A DNA stretch of 64,000 nt from Chryseobacterium suipulveris (lineage in GTDB: Bacteria; Bacteroidota; Bacteroidia; Flavobacteriales; Weeksellaceae): the NCBI RefSeq assembly GCF_022811685.1, contig NZ_CP094532.1:521501-585500 (forward strand), written 5' to 3'. Every line of letters starts with the position of its first letter. The first letter of the stretch is position 1. The notes under the pieces are model-generated. The model saw only the letters and a program-made list of their open reading frames with translations. It searched no databases and had not been told where the DNA came from. The translations under genes were made by a program, and so were the position numbers. Shown here piece after piece: positions 8,776-16,669 of the stretch.

Positions 8776-9831
8776 ATGAAAAAGTTTCAGCAATATTTTC
8801 CCGTGCTGCTTATATGCTACCACTTTGCGTTTTTCTACGTCGCGTGGCGGGTATTGCTGCTGAAAAATGGCGACGCCTACAAATACTGGTTCGTGGGAAA
8901 GGATTTGTCGGGAATCAGCTGGACAAGCTTCCTGAAACCCGGAACCGATCTCATCAATCTCCTCACTTTCCCATTGGTCAAATACCTGCATCTCCCATTT
9001 TGGAGCGGTTTTCTCATTTTCAGTGCTGTAAGTGGAGTAGGGATTTGGATTCTTTGGCGACTGCTGATGAATCTTGCAGAGGACCGCTTGAAAATCGTCG
9101 CGGGAATTCTGCTGTTATTACCCAACCTCCATTTCTGGACTTCGATTCCGGGAAAGGAGAGTGCGGTATTTTTGATATTGGTACTGCTATTGAAACGGTT
9201 TTTGGAACAGAAGGTTTTTACGCCCGCATTTCTCTTGTTTTTTATTGCTTTGGTTTTAATCCGGCCACATATTGGTGCGGTTTTTTTGGCTGCATTGGTT
9301 TTCGCTTTGGTCTTTACTGCAAAAATAGGGGTAAAGAACAAGGTTTTTTTGACGATCGGTGCGCTATTGCTAATGTCGGGAGTCGCCTGGATTTTAAAGG
9401 GAATACTTCGCGGAAATTATCCGCTTTTTTATAATATCGAGCGTTATTACCGTGCGCATATCAAAGTGCTCAAACATACCGAGGCGTATGTTCCTTTGGA
9501 CCAGTACTGGCTCCCCCACAAGATTTTCACCTTCTGGTTTCGTCCGCTACCTTTTGAAAAGTCAGGTCTGCTTTACACCGTGCTCAGTATCGAAAATACG
9601 GTCTTGCTTCTCATTTCTGCATTTGCGGTGTATTTTGCCATCAGAAATTTCAGGAAAGTAATTGCAGATCAGAGGATCATTTTCTGCGCTTTATTCCTTC
9701 TCTTCTTCTCTGTGATGTATGTGTATGCATACGCGAACTACGGGCTTATTATGCGAACGAGGATTATGGGGTTTCCTTTCGTTGCGGTTGTTTTGATGAT
9801 CGCATTGGGTTCTTTTCAGCGAAGAAGATAG
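8776..9831 (+). CDS. Polytopic membrane protein, paralogue of the gene at 6571
   Basis: The ATG at 8776 gives MKKFQQYFPVLL and 351 residues; upstream in-frame sequence is repeat-like, so longer starts are rejected. About ten hydrophobic segments are present. Shared landmarks with the 6571 protein are LPNLHFW then PGKES, an RPH membrane motif, and FTFWFRPLPFEKS. It is probably a polysaccharide polymerase or sugar-lipid enzyme, but no family was recognised. It is isolated between repeat-rich spacers. Confidence 0.6.
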   Translation: MKKFQQYFPVLLICYHFAFFYVAWRVLLLKNGDAYKYWFVGKDLSGISWTSFLKPGTDLINLLTFPLVKYLHLPFWSGFLIFSAVSGVGIWILWRLLMNLAEDRLKIVAGILLLLPNLHFWTSIPGKESAVFLILVLLLKRFLEQKVFTPAFLLFFIALVLIRPHIGAVFLAALVFALVFTAKIGVKNKVFLTIGALLLMSGVAWILKGILRGNYPLFYNIERYYRAHIKVLKHTEAYVPLDQYWLPHKIFTFWFRPLPFEKSGLLYTVLSIENTVLLLISAFAVYFAIRNFRKVIADQRIIFCALFLLFFSVMYVYAYANYGLIMRTRIMGFPFVAVVLMIALGSFQRRR

Positions 9832-9858
9832 TGATCTCGTGGGTGCATATGGGTGTTT

Positions 9859-10166
9859 AAAAAGAGCCAAGGAAAAAGAGCCAAGAGCCAAGTGCAAATT
9901 GGTGCAAGGTGCAGATGGACGTTAAAAAGAGCCAAGGAAAAAGAGCCAAGAGCCAAGTGCAAATTGGTGCAGGGTGCAGATGGACGTTAAAAAGAGCCAA
10001 GGAAAAAGAGCCAAGAGCCAAGTGCAAATTGGTGCAGGGTGCAGATGGACGTTTAAAAAGAGCCAAGGAAAAAGAGCTAAGAGCCAAGTGCAAATTGGTG
10101 CAAGGTGCAGATGGACGTTTAAAAAGAGCCAAGGAAACAGAGCCGAGAGCCAAGTGCAAATTGGTG
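9859..10166 (+). repeat. Tandem repeat, five units of 65-66 bp
   Basis: Units begin with AAAAAGAGCCAAGG at 9859, 9924, 9989, 10055 and 10121, so the periods are 65, 65, 66 and 66 bp. Each unit contains AGCCAAGAGCCAAG, then GTGCAAATTGGTGCA and GCAGATGGACGTT. The last unit is degraded and loses the 3' part. Open frames through it are artefacts of the period. Confidence 0.9.
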
Positions 10167-10210
10167 TAATGTGAAGTGGTAAAGTGGTGCAGAGGAGAAG
10201 AGGTTCAGAG

Positions 10211-10326
10211 GTTTACTCACAATTTTATTTATTTTTTTATTTGAGTTCGTGAATGCTGCGCATTTCGAGTTTACTCACAATTTCATTTATTTTCTTTTAT
10301 GAGTTCGTGAATGCTGCGCATTTCGA
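10211..10326 (+). repeat. Tandem duplication of 58 bp
   Basis: Two adjacent units, 10211-10268 and 10269-10326, start GTTTACTCACAATTT and end GCTGCGCATTTCGA with a few differences in the T-rich middle. No coding role is seen. It lies in the gene-free stretch 9832-10489. Confidence 0.85.
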
Positions 10327-10489
10327 GTTTCAAGTTCCAACGTGGATAAACTCACTCGAAGAAATTCACAGCTCCGTGAATTCACTATTGACATTTTCCC
10401 GCTCCAATTCACCAACTCACCCACACACCAACACAAAAATTGCCGCCCAGCTTCCGACTTTTCATTATCTTCGCAGCCAGAAACAAGAC

Positions 10490-11677
10490 ATGAAAAAACT
10501 CATCCGCGTTACCACTATTCCGCTTTCCTTAGACAAACTTCTGGGGGAGCAACTGCGTTTTATGAACGGGCATTTTGATCTAACTGCGGTTGCTGCGGAA
10601 GAGGAGGAGCTGAAAAGAGTGGCCCGAAAATATGGAGTAAAGTATTTTCATGTTGAAATGACGAGGCAAATTACCCCGATTAAGGATTTACGGGCCGTTT
10701 GGAAAATGTACAGGTTTCTACGAAAAGAAAGCCCGGAAATTATTCACACCCATACTCCTAAAGCGGGATTGGTTGGAATGTTGGCTGGTTTTCTTGCGGG
10801 TGTTCCGGTTCGTGCGCATACCGTTGCAGGATTGCCTTTACTGGAAACAAGTGGAGCAAAAAGGAAAGTTCTGAATTTCGTGGAATGGTTTACGTACCGG
10901 TGCGCAACGCATGTTTATCCGAACTCTTTTGGATTGAAACAAATTATCCTTAACGAAAAATTCTGTAATCCCACAAAACTTAAAGTCATCGGGAAAGGGA
11001 GTTCCAACGGGATCGATACTGAATTTTTTAACCGTTCTCATATTTCTGAAGACGCCAGAGTTACTTTACGCAATGAGTTAGGAATTTCTGAAAAAGACTT
11101 TGTTTTTATATTTGTCGGGCGATTGGTAAAAGATAAGGGAATCAACGAATTGGTAAAAGCATTTTGTGAACTTCGAAACAGCAGAGATTTTACATTTTCC
11201 AATAATGGCATCGATTTATCGAATGTGAAACTTCTCCTGGTAGGACCACTGGAACAGGAACTCGATCCGCTTTCACCGGAAACCATTGCTGAGATTGAGA
11301 AAAACTTCAATATCATTACCACGGGTTACCGCGATGATGTGCGTCCTTATTTTGCGCTATCGGATGTATTGGTATTTCCGAGTTACCGTGAAGGATTTCC
11401 GAATGTGGTGCTTCAAGCAGGTTCGATGGAGCTTCCAGCCATTGTAACCGATATTAACGGCTGCAATGAAATAATCAAGGATGGCGAAAATGGACTTATT
11501 GTTCCGGCAAAGAACAGTGATCAGCTTCTGAAAGCGATGCGGAAAGTTTTTGATCCAGAACTCAGAAACCGTCTAAAAAGTAACTCCAGAACAGAAATTG
11601 TATCCAATTACCGGCGAGAAATAGTATGGAACGCACTCCTTGAGGAATACGGAAAACTTCTTAGCCAAAACCGTTGA
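10490..11677 (+). CDS. Glycosyltransferase family 4
   Basis: The ATG at 10490 (MKKLIRVTTIPLSLDKLL) gives 395 residues; the frame is open further upstream but runs through the 58-bp duplication, so that extension is rejected. GT4 hallmarks are KDFVFIFVGRLVKDKGINELVKAF, then LLLVGP, and the E-x7-E region PSYREGFPNVVLQAGSMELPAIV. The N-terminal part contains IIHTHTPKAGLVGMLAG, seen in WbnK/PimB-like lipopolysaccharide transferases. It stands alone between repeat-rich spacers. Confidence 0.88.
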   Translation: MKKLIRVTTIPLSLDKLLGEQLRFMNGHFDLTAVAAEEEELKRVARKYGVKYFHVEMTRQITPIKDLRAVWKMYRFLRKESPEIIHTHTPKAGLVGMLAGFLAGVPVRAHTVAGLPLLETSGAKRKVLNFVEWFTYRCATHVYPNSFGLKQIILNEKFCNPTKLKVIGKGSSNGIDTEFFNRSHISEDARVTLRNELGISEKDFVFIFVGRLVKDKGINELVKAFCELRNSRDFTFSNNGIDLSNVKLLLVGPLEQELDPLSPETIAEIEKNFNIITTGYRDDVRPYFALSDVLVFPSYREGFPNVVLQAGSMELPAIVTDINGCNEIIKDGENGLIVPAKNSDQLLKAMRKVFDPELRNRLKSNSRTEIVSNYRREIVWNALLEEYGKLLSQNR

Positions 11678-11790
11678 GGTGCTTCCAGAGCAACAAACGT
11701 TATCGTCAAATTGAGGACATGCTATAAGAAGCGTTTTATCACTTCGAAGGTTGCCCACCGCGGCGAAGCCGTACCGGTACACTCACTCAC
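11674..11790 (-). repeat. Composite dispersed repeat, copy D (inverted)
   Basis: Read on the minus strand it has the module 1 words GTGGGCAACCTTCGAAGTGA and AAAACGCTT, then the module 2 words CGATAACGTTTGTTGCTCTG and AAGCACCTCAAC. It is truncated at the module 2 hairpin, where it meets the glycosyltransferase stop codon. It has the same orientation as the copy at 12143-12268; the two bracket a GIY-YIG pseudogene. Confidence 0.6.
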
Positions 11791-12103
11791 TGTACTCAAA
11801 CAAATGGTTGAGGAACTCCAGCTGTGGATTGACCCTGCGAATCAGTTCCCATTTTTTCGCCCGGGTAAAATCCTTGATTTCCTTCTCTCTGGCGATAGCT
11901 TCCTGAATCTATGTGAATTTTTCGTAATACAATAAATATCCGAGGTGATACCGCGCCGAAAAACTTTTGGGGTTTAACCTTGTTTGGTGCTGCCACAGTC
12001 TTCTGGCTAAATGGTTGTTTACTCCCGTCTAAAGGACTGTGCTGTTTTTGTTGGTGATGATGTAAATGTAGTAGGTGTGGTACCCTTCGAAGAAAGCGTT
12101 CAT
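11783..12103 (-). pseudogene. GIY-YIG (URI-type) endonuclease pseudogene
   Basis: Reading the minus strand from the ATG at 12103 gives MNAFFEGYHTYYIYIITNKN followed by STVL-stop-TGVNNHLARRLWQH, then ARYHLGYLLYYEKFT-stop-IQEAIAREKEIKDFTRAKKW and NPQLEFLNHLFE. This is a complete small GIY-YIG nuclease domain interrupted by two in-frame TAG codons at 12029-12031 and 11909-11911, with no frameshift. The Tyr of the usual VLYTG motif is lost to the first stop. The stops indicate an inactive gene. Confidence 0.82.
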
Positions 12104-12142
12104 GGTTGAGTTTTGATCAAAGTTAGAAATTTTTTTCAACCT

Positions 12143-12268
12143 TGCCGCTGCGCGTGGTTGAGGTTCTTCCAGCACGACAAAAGTTGTCTTTAAAGTGACG
12201 TACATATTATACCCTGCGTTTTGTCACTCCAAAGGAGTCTCACCTCGGCGCAGCTGCAACGGTGCAAT
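12143..12268 (-). repeat. Composite dispersed repeat, copy C (inverted)
   Basis: On the minus strand module 1 reads GCACCGTTGCAGCTGCGCCG, then GGAGTGACAAAACGCAGGGT. Module 2 reads CAACTTTTGTCGTGCTGGAA, then CCTCAACCACGCGCAGCGG. The order matches copy A. It lies just upstream (by gene orientation) of the GIY-YIG pseudogene. Confidence 0.65.
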
Positions 12269-12309
12269 CACTCAGTCACTTAACTACATAGTCGATGATT
12301 TTCAGGAAG

Positions 12310-13293
12310 TTACTTAAACGCCTCCACAACTTCCTCCACCGTTACATTTCCGAAGAATTCAGTGAGGTTTTCTGATTCGAAAAGTTTCGTGAGCTGTTCA
12401 ACTTCATGATGGAGCCCGATCAGTTTAGATTCTAATTCCTCTACAGGTCGGGATGCGAAAAAGTCGCCGAAAATCTTTGCCTTTTCGATGGTTCCTTTTA
12501 CCACGTCCAAATGCACTTCAATAAAACCGGCGGGAACTTTAATCGCTTTCTGAAAATTATAGTTCGGCGAAAAACCGAAATTCCAGTCCCAGGTTTCGTA
12601 TTTTTCTTTGGCGAGCTGCTCGATTCCGGCAATATCTTCAGCAGTGAGCATGTACGCTTTCGCTCCCGGATTGTTGGCGGCAATTTCTTCTTTTAGCAGG
12701 TGCTTCATCTTCTCGGTCGTTGTTCCTTCCGGAAGATAATGGATGAGGTTGGTGACGCGTGATCGGGTGGATTTTGTTCCTTTGTCGGTAAATTTTAGGG
12801 GGTTCACTTTTAAAGCTTCTGCCAGAACTTCCATTTCAGAATTCAGGAGGATGGTGCCGTGTTGGATCATTTTTCCCAGTCTTGCGAGTTTTGCGTTGCC
12901 GCTGAATTTCTTGTCTTCTACCAGAAGGTCATTTCGTCCTTTAAGAACTGCGGGTACTCCAAGTTTGTTCAAAAGTTTCAGCACCGGTTCGGTAAACTGT
13001 TTGAAATCCCCGAAATCATGGTCTCCTAAAAGCGTGTGGAAAGAGAAGTTGAGGTTGCCCAAATCATGGTAAACTGCGCCTCCTCCTGACATTCTGCGTA
13101 CTACATTTATTCCTTTTTCTTTTACGTAATCGAGGTTGATTTCAGCAAGCGTATTCTGGAATTTTCCAACAATGATGGAGGGTGCATTTACATAAAGTAA
13201 AAACAGGTCTTCGGTTGGGAATCTGCTCAGAAGGTATTCTTCGGTAGCGATATTGAAATAGGCATTGTTGGAAGGGGAGTCGATAAGGAGCAT
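12310..13293 (-). CDS. lplA: Lipoate-protein ligase A
   Basis: The enzyme activates lipoate with ATP and attaches it to lipoyl domains of 2-oxoacid dehydrogenases. The ATG at 13293 (MLLIDSPSNNAYFNIATEEY) gives 327 residues; an upstream in-frame TTG is rejected because it overlaps the -7 promoter motif. Signatures visible are RRMSGGGAVYHDLGNLNFSF, the KFSGNAKL segment with the expected lysine, and the HGTILLN block, followed by the C-terminal accessory domain. It is a single gene facing away from the T9SS genes. Confidence 0.93.
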   Translation of the reverse strand: MLLIDSPSNNAYFNIATEEYLLSRFPTEDLFLLYVNAPSIIVGKFQNTLAEINLDYVKEKGINVVRRMSGGGAVYHDLGNLNFSFHTLLGDHDFGDFKQFTEPVLKLLNKLGVPAVLKGRNDLLVEDKKFSGNAKLARLGKMIQHGTILLNSEMEVLAEALKVNPLKFTDKGTKSTRSRVTNLIHYLPEGTTTEKMKHLLKEEIAANNPGAKAYMLTAEDIAGIEQLAKEKYETWDWNFGFSPNYNFQKAIKVPAGFIEVHLDVVKGTIEKAKIFGDFFASRPVEELESKLIGLHHEVEQLTKLFESENLTEFFGNVTVEEVVEAFK

Positions 13294-13304
13294 GGGCTTT
13301 TTTC

Positions 13305-13313
13305 GCAAAATTA
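13305..13313 (-). promoter_or_regulatory. lplA -7 promoter element (TAATTTTGC)
   Basis: On the minus strand TAATTTTGC fits TAnnTTTG and lies 11 bases before the ATG at 13293. No clear TTG was found at the expected upstream distance. Confidence 0.45.
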
Positions 13314-13471
13314 AGGAATTCTAACATTTTTTTTGCTCTTCTTTCCGCGGCAGAAAAAAACTAATCCTGTTTAGTTTAAGTTCTTTTAATTTTTGTGGTA
13401 TCCAAAATACCTGGCTGTTCGGTGGACTAGTATAGGGTTTTAATAAAAATTTAGAGCAGGTTTAAATTTTA

Positions 13472-13531
13472 CCAAATAGACCTGAATTTGTTTTCCCCAA
13501 CCCTAAAAGGAGCAAATTCAGGTTTATTTGG
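13472..13531 (-). repeat. Hairpin element 1 with conserved 22-nt loop
   Basis: Arms 13472-13490 and 13513-13531 pair over 19 bases with one mismatch (a G/T wobble). The 22-base loop (13491-13512), read on the minus strand, starts CTCCTTTTAGGG and ends GGGGAAAA. The loop matches those at 13544-13565 and 48055-48076, while the arms are unrelated apart from an AATTT core. Confidence 0.8.
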
Positions 13532-13533
13532 AA

Positions 13534-13575
13534 GGAAATTTTCCTCCCTTTAGGGACGGGGTAAAGAAAATTTCC
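13534..13575 (+). repeat. Hairpin element 2 with conserved 22-nt loop
   Basis: Arms GGAAATTTTC (13534-13543) and GAAAATTTCC (13566-13575) are perfect complements. The 22-base loop begins CTCCCTTTAGGGA and ends GGGGTAAA. It lies 2 bp from element 1 in opposite loop orientation. Confidence 0.8.
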
Positions 13576-13649
13576 GATATAAAACTTTTATTGAATAAAA
13601 TTTAAACAGGCTCTAAACAGGCTCTTAAAAGATATTGTTTTTTTTGATT

Positions 13650-13658
13650 TATCTTTGC
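13650..13658 (+). promoter_or_regulatory. -7 promoter element (TATCTTTGC)
   Basis: It fits TAnnTTTG and is followed by a leader of about 100 bases before the T9SS gene at 13763. A TTG at 13635-13637 is too close (12 bp) to be a canonical -33 element. Confidence 0.55.
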
Positions 13659-13664
13659 ACCGTC

Positions 13665-13709
13665 ATGAGAAGACGCAGCGCTTATTTTTTGCTGTCTGGC
13701 TTCTATTAA
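13665..13709 (+). CDS. Possible leader peptide MRRRSAYFLLSGFY
   Basis: A 14-codon open frame with a basic start and hydrophobic end begins 7 bases after the -7 element and ends 53 bases before the T9SS gene. Downstream, TGATGA and TCATCA words flank a 20-base loop just before the ATG at 13763. There is no ribosome-binding evidence. It could be a regulatory upstream ORF or chance. Confidence 0.3.
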   Translation: MRRRSAYFLLSGFY

Positions 13710-13762
13710 TGGCGAAAAAAACACAAATGATGAGTTGAGTTGTAACCATTAATTCATCATCT

Positions 13763-16471
13763 ATGAAAGAATTTCAACAGCTGCAAAATAAGTTCGCTAT
13801 AAGCAGCATTTTGACCAGGAAAACAATTTTCTTTGTTTTTCTATTGGTCTCATTTTTTACATTTGCCCAAAGTGCCGGTGATTTCAGAACTAAGGTTCCA
13901 CAGTCTGCAAGCCAGAACTGGATTACCGTTTCTGCTTGGGAGACCTTTAATGGGACTTCTTGGGTGCCTGCAACGCAATATCCTGGTCAAACCTCTGGAA
14001 ACTATAAAGTAACGGTTTCTGCGCAGACTTCAATTTTTACATCACTCCCGACGATCAGTATTGGAACCCTTGTTATTGAGGGTTTTCTTCAGATTGATGC
14101 AGATCTTACTTTGCCAACTACGTCAGTATTGCAAATTAACGCCGGAACATTGTATCTGAACGGAAAGAAAAGACAGGTTCGCTTAGCGGCGAATACCAAA
14201 ATTGAGATCACCGGATATACCGGAACCAACGGAATTCAATCTTCGGACTGTAATAATAATGTTGCCGTTTTTATCGGATCTGTGAAATATGCTGCTTGTA
14301 CCGGAAGCGGAAATACCACGGTGGGTGATTTTTCAACGATCAACGAAAATGGAGGATCGCTTAAGGCGGAACCTCTTGCAACGCCCAATGCAATCTGCTC
14401 AGGAGAAAGCGTAAATATCACTGCAACTGCAAATACTGTTACGGACTTAACCTATAAATGGCAGGTTGTGAGTGCGCCACCAGGATACAGTTTACCTAGT
14501 GGAAATTCAACTGCACAGTTTTTGGGAACGATGGTGCTTACACTTCCGGGTACCTACACATTCCGTTATACGGTGAGCAAAAACTCAACTTCGGTATCGG
14601 GAGACGTTACCATTCAGGTGTATGCAAAACCAGATGCCGGAACTATCAGCGGAGTTAATCTGTGCAGCAAATATGGTAATAACACTGTAACACTTACCGG
14701 ACACACCGGAAATATCGTAAAGTGGCAGTCGTCGCCAACTTCGGATTTCAGCAGCGGTGTTGTAGATATTGCGGAAACAGCAAGTCAGATCCATATCGGT
14801 AGTCTTCAGCAAAATTTATTTTACCGTGCTTTAATTGCCAACGGTACTTGCAGCGTTTTCTCGCCGGTTGCCGCGGTAACAGTAAGTGCAACGGCTTTCG
14901 AAGGTAATCAGTGGAGTAACGGGCTTCCTGATATTACCAAAAGAATCGTGATCTATAACGATTATTCTTTTTCCGGAGATGTGCAGGGTTGTGCATTGGA
15001 AGTAGTTTCAGGAGCGAAAGTTACCGTTCCCGGAAACAGCAGCTTGACCTTGGACGGTGAAATTGAAGTTATTTCAGGTACTTTTACAGTGGACAGTGAC
15101 GCAGGGTTGATTCAGAAAAATGACAATGCTCAAAATACTGGGAATATCACTGTAAAAAGACAGTCCAGAATGAAGCGTCTTGATTACACGTTGTGGGGAG
15201 CTCCGGTTGCTCAGCAGAACTTGTTCGGTTTTTCACCGCAAACTTTGACCAACCGATTTTATCTTTACAATGAGACCGATGATACTTTTAATACCAACGG
15301 ACTTACCAGCTCAACGGTATTCGTTCCGGGGAAAGGTTATGTAGTTCGGTCACCAAATAATTTTCCTTCAACGTACAGCGAAACCAGCTCGGCAAACCTG
15401 TTTACCGGCGTATTCACAGGGAAGCCAAATAACGGGGCTTATTCGGTAACGCTTCAAAAACTGGGACAGGGCTTTAATTTGGTAGGAAATCCGTACCCGT
15501 CGAATATCGATTTTGACCAACTGTATCAGCAAAACAGTGCAGCAATTGAAAGCACTGCCTATTTTTGGACCTATGTGAACTCGGCCGATCCAAATGGGAA
15601 CTATGTAGCCAACAACTATGCACAGTATGTGGGTGGAACCGGGAATCCTGCCACCAACGGAACCCAGGTTCCAACCAATATCATCAAAACCGGACAGGGA
15701 TTTTTCGTACTGGCAAAAACTGATGGTGCTGTTTTGCACTTTAACAACAATATAAGAACAGAAAGGAAAACCGGTATCTTCTTCAATGTAGCGCATCGTG
15801 GCGTTTCTGCAGCTAAAGACCGGTTCTGGCTTAAACTCACCTCACCATTGGGCAACAGCAATTCTTTAGCAATTGTTTATACAGAGGGTGCAAAAGACCA
15901 GTTTGATGCTGAATATGACGGCAAGTTACGTATCATCGGTTCTGATTCCTTCTATTCTGTTGTCGATGAACACAAATTGGCAATCCAGGGAAGAAGCTAC
16001 CCGCTTAAGCAGGACGACAAGGTGCAGATTGGGTTTGTAGCTTATCAGGACGGAATTCACACGGTATCGCTCGCCGGTAAAGAAGGAATTTTTAATGACG
16101 GTAATCCGGTGTATCTTCATGATAAAGTTACAGGCGTTTACAAAAATTTGCAGGAAGGGGATTATCAGTTCTCCGCTGAAAAAGGTTCCAACGATACCCG
16201 TTTCGAGATTGTTTATCTGGACAAAAATGTGCTTTCTGTAAATCCGGGGGCAAGAGAAGATATAATCATCTATAAAGACGGAGCAGATGTAGTCGTGAAG
16301 TCATCTGAGAAAATAGTTGAGGTTCAGCTTTATGACCTTTCGGGGAAACTGGTCTACCGTTCAAATGCAAACGGTAATGAGTTACGGGTAGAAAATCGAT
16401 CAGCCCCAGGTGTTTTTATCCTGAAAGTGTTTCAAAAAGGAAAAATCACCGTGAAGAAAGTGAGAAACTAA
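13763..16471 (+). CDS. T9SS-secreted surface protein with type A sorting domain
   Basis: This 902-residue protein has a cytoplasmic lead of about 20 residues, then a signal peptide ending FFTFAQ. A beta-rich N-terminal half holds a PKD/Ig-like stretch (about 210-290). A region shared with the next gene begins MKRLDYTLWGAPV and includes GFNLVGNPYPSNIDFDQLY. The last 75 residues (VQLYDLSGKLVYRS to VKKVRN) are a typical T9SS type A C-terminal signal. By family knowledge it crosses the outer membrane by T9SS and is surface-attached or released. Ligand or substrate is unknown. Confidence 0.88.
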   Translation: MKEFQQLQNKFAISSILTRKTIFFVFLLVSFFTFAQSAGDFRTKVPQSASQNWITVSAWETFNGTSWVPATQYPGQTSGNYKVTVSAQTSIFTSLPTISIGTLVIEGFLQIDADLTLPTTSVLQINAGTLYLNGKKRQVRLAANTKIEITGYTGTNGIQSSDCNNNVAVFIGSVKYAACTGSGNTTVGDFSTINENGGSLKAEPLATPNAICSGESVNITATANTVTDLTYKWQVVSAPPGYSLPSGNSTAQFLGTMVLTLPGTYTFRYTVSKNSTSVSGDVTIQVYAKPDAGTISGVNLCSKYGNNTVTLTGHTGNIVKWQSSPTSDFSSGVVDIAETASQIHIGSLQQNLFYRALIANGTCSVFSPVAAVTVSATAFEGNQWSNGLPDITKRIVIYNDYSFSGDVQGCALEVVSGAKVTVPGNSSLTLDGEIEVISGTFTVDSDAGLIQKNDNAQNTGNITVKRQSRMKRLDYTLWGAPVAQQNLFGFSPQTLTNRFYLYNETDDTFNTNGLTSSTVFVPGKGYVVRSPNNFPSTYSETSSANLFTGVFTGKPNNGAYSVTLQKLGQGFNLVGNPYPSNIDFDQLYQQNSAAIESTAYFWTYVNSADPNGNYVANNYAQYVGGTGNPATNGTQVPTNIIKTGQGFFVLAKTDGAVLHFNNNIRTERKTGIFFNVAHRGVSAAKDRFWLKLTSPLGNSNSLAIVYTEGAKDQFDAEYDGKLRIIGSDSFYSVVDEHKLAIQGRSYPLKQDDKVQIGFVAYQDGIHTVSLAGKEGIFNDGNPVYLHDKVTGVYKNLQEGDYQFSAEKGSNDTRFEIVYLDKNVLSVNPGAREDIIIYKDGADVVVKSSEKIVEVQLYDLSGKLVYRSNANGNELRVENRSAPGVFILKVFQKGKITVKKVRN

Positions 16472-16495
16472 ATCACGGGAGATCAAATATTTTGT

Positions 16496-16525
16496 AAAGA
16501 AGGACAGGTGATGCCGTCCTTCTTT
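16496..16525 (+). terminator. Rho-independent terminator
   Basis: AAAGAAGGAC pairs with GTCCTTCTTT across a 10-base loop, with a run of T at the 3' arm. It lies 25 bp after the stop of the T9SS gene. Confidence 0.9.
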
Positions 16526-16590
16526 TTTATTTCTAAAAATTAATAATTAATTAACTAAAAAAAAACACATCGCAAAGCAAAAATATAGTA

Positions 16591-16599
16591 ACTTTGTGC
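16591..16599 (+). promoter_or_regulatory. -7 promoter element (TAACTTTGT)
   Basis: It fits TAnnTTTG and lies about 70 bases before the ATG at 16670. It directly precedes an in-frame GTG, which supports choosing the ATG at 16670 as the start. Confidence 0.5.
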
Positions 16600-16669
16600 C
16601 GTGCGAGTCAGTGGTTACGATAAATATTGCTCTTGCATTTTAGCCCTGTATGCTTTTAAACTAAAGATT

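Noticed and set aside
8877..9434. Long frames on either strand inside the 8776 gene (154 and 222 codons)
   Set aside because: They are shadows; the 8776 frame has the membrane topology and matches a paralogue.
9859..10166. Tandem units considered as a CRISPR array
   Set aside because: Units are contiguous and nearly identical throughout, with no unique spacers and no cas genes.
9909..10174. Open frames of 66-100 codons in both strands rich in Lys, Gln and Gly or Leu and His
   Set aside because: They are translations of the 65-66 bp tandem repeat and change with its period; no start signal or conserved domain.
10253..10489. Upstream extension of the GT4 gene by 79 codons
   Set aside because: It runs through the 58-bp duplication and encodes sequence unlike GT4 N-termini, while the ATG at 10490 gives a typical start.
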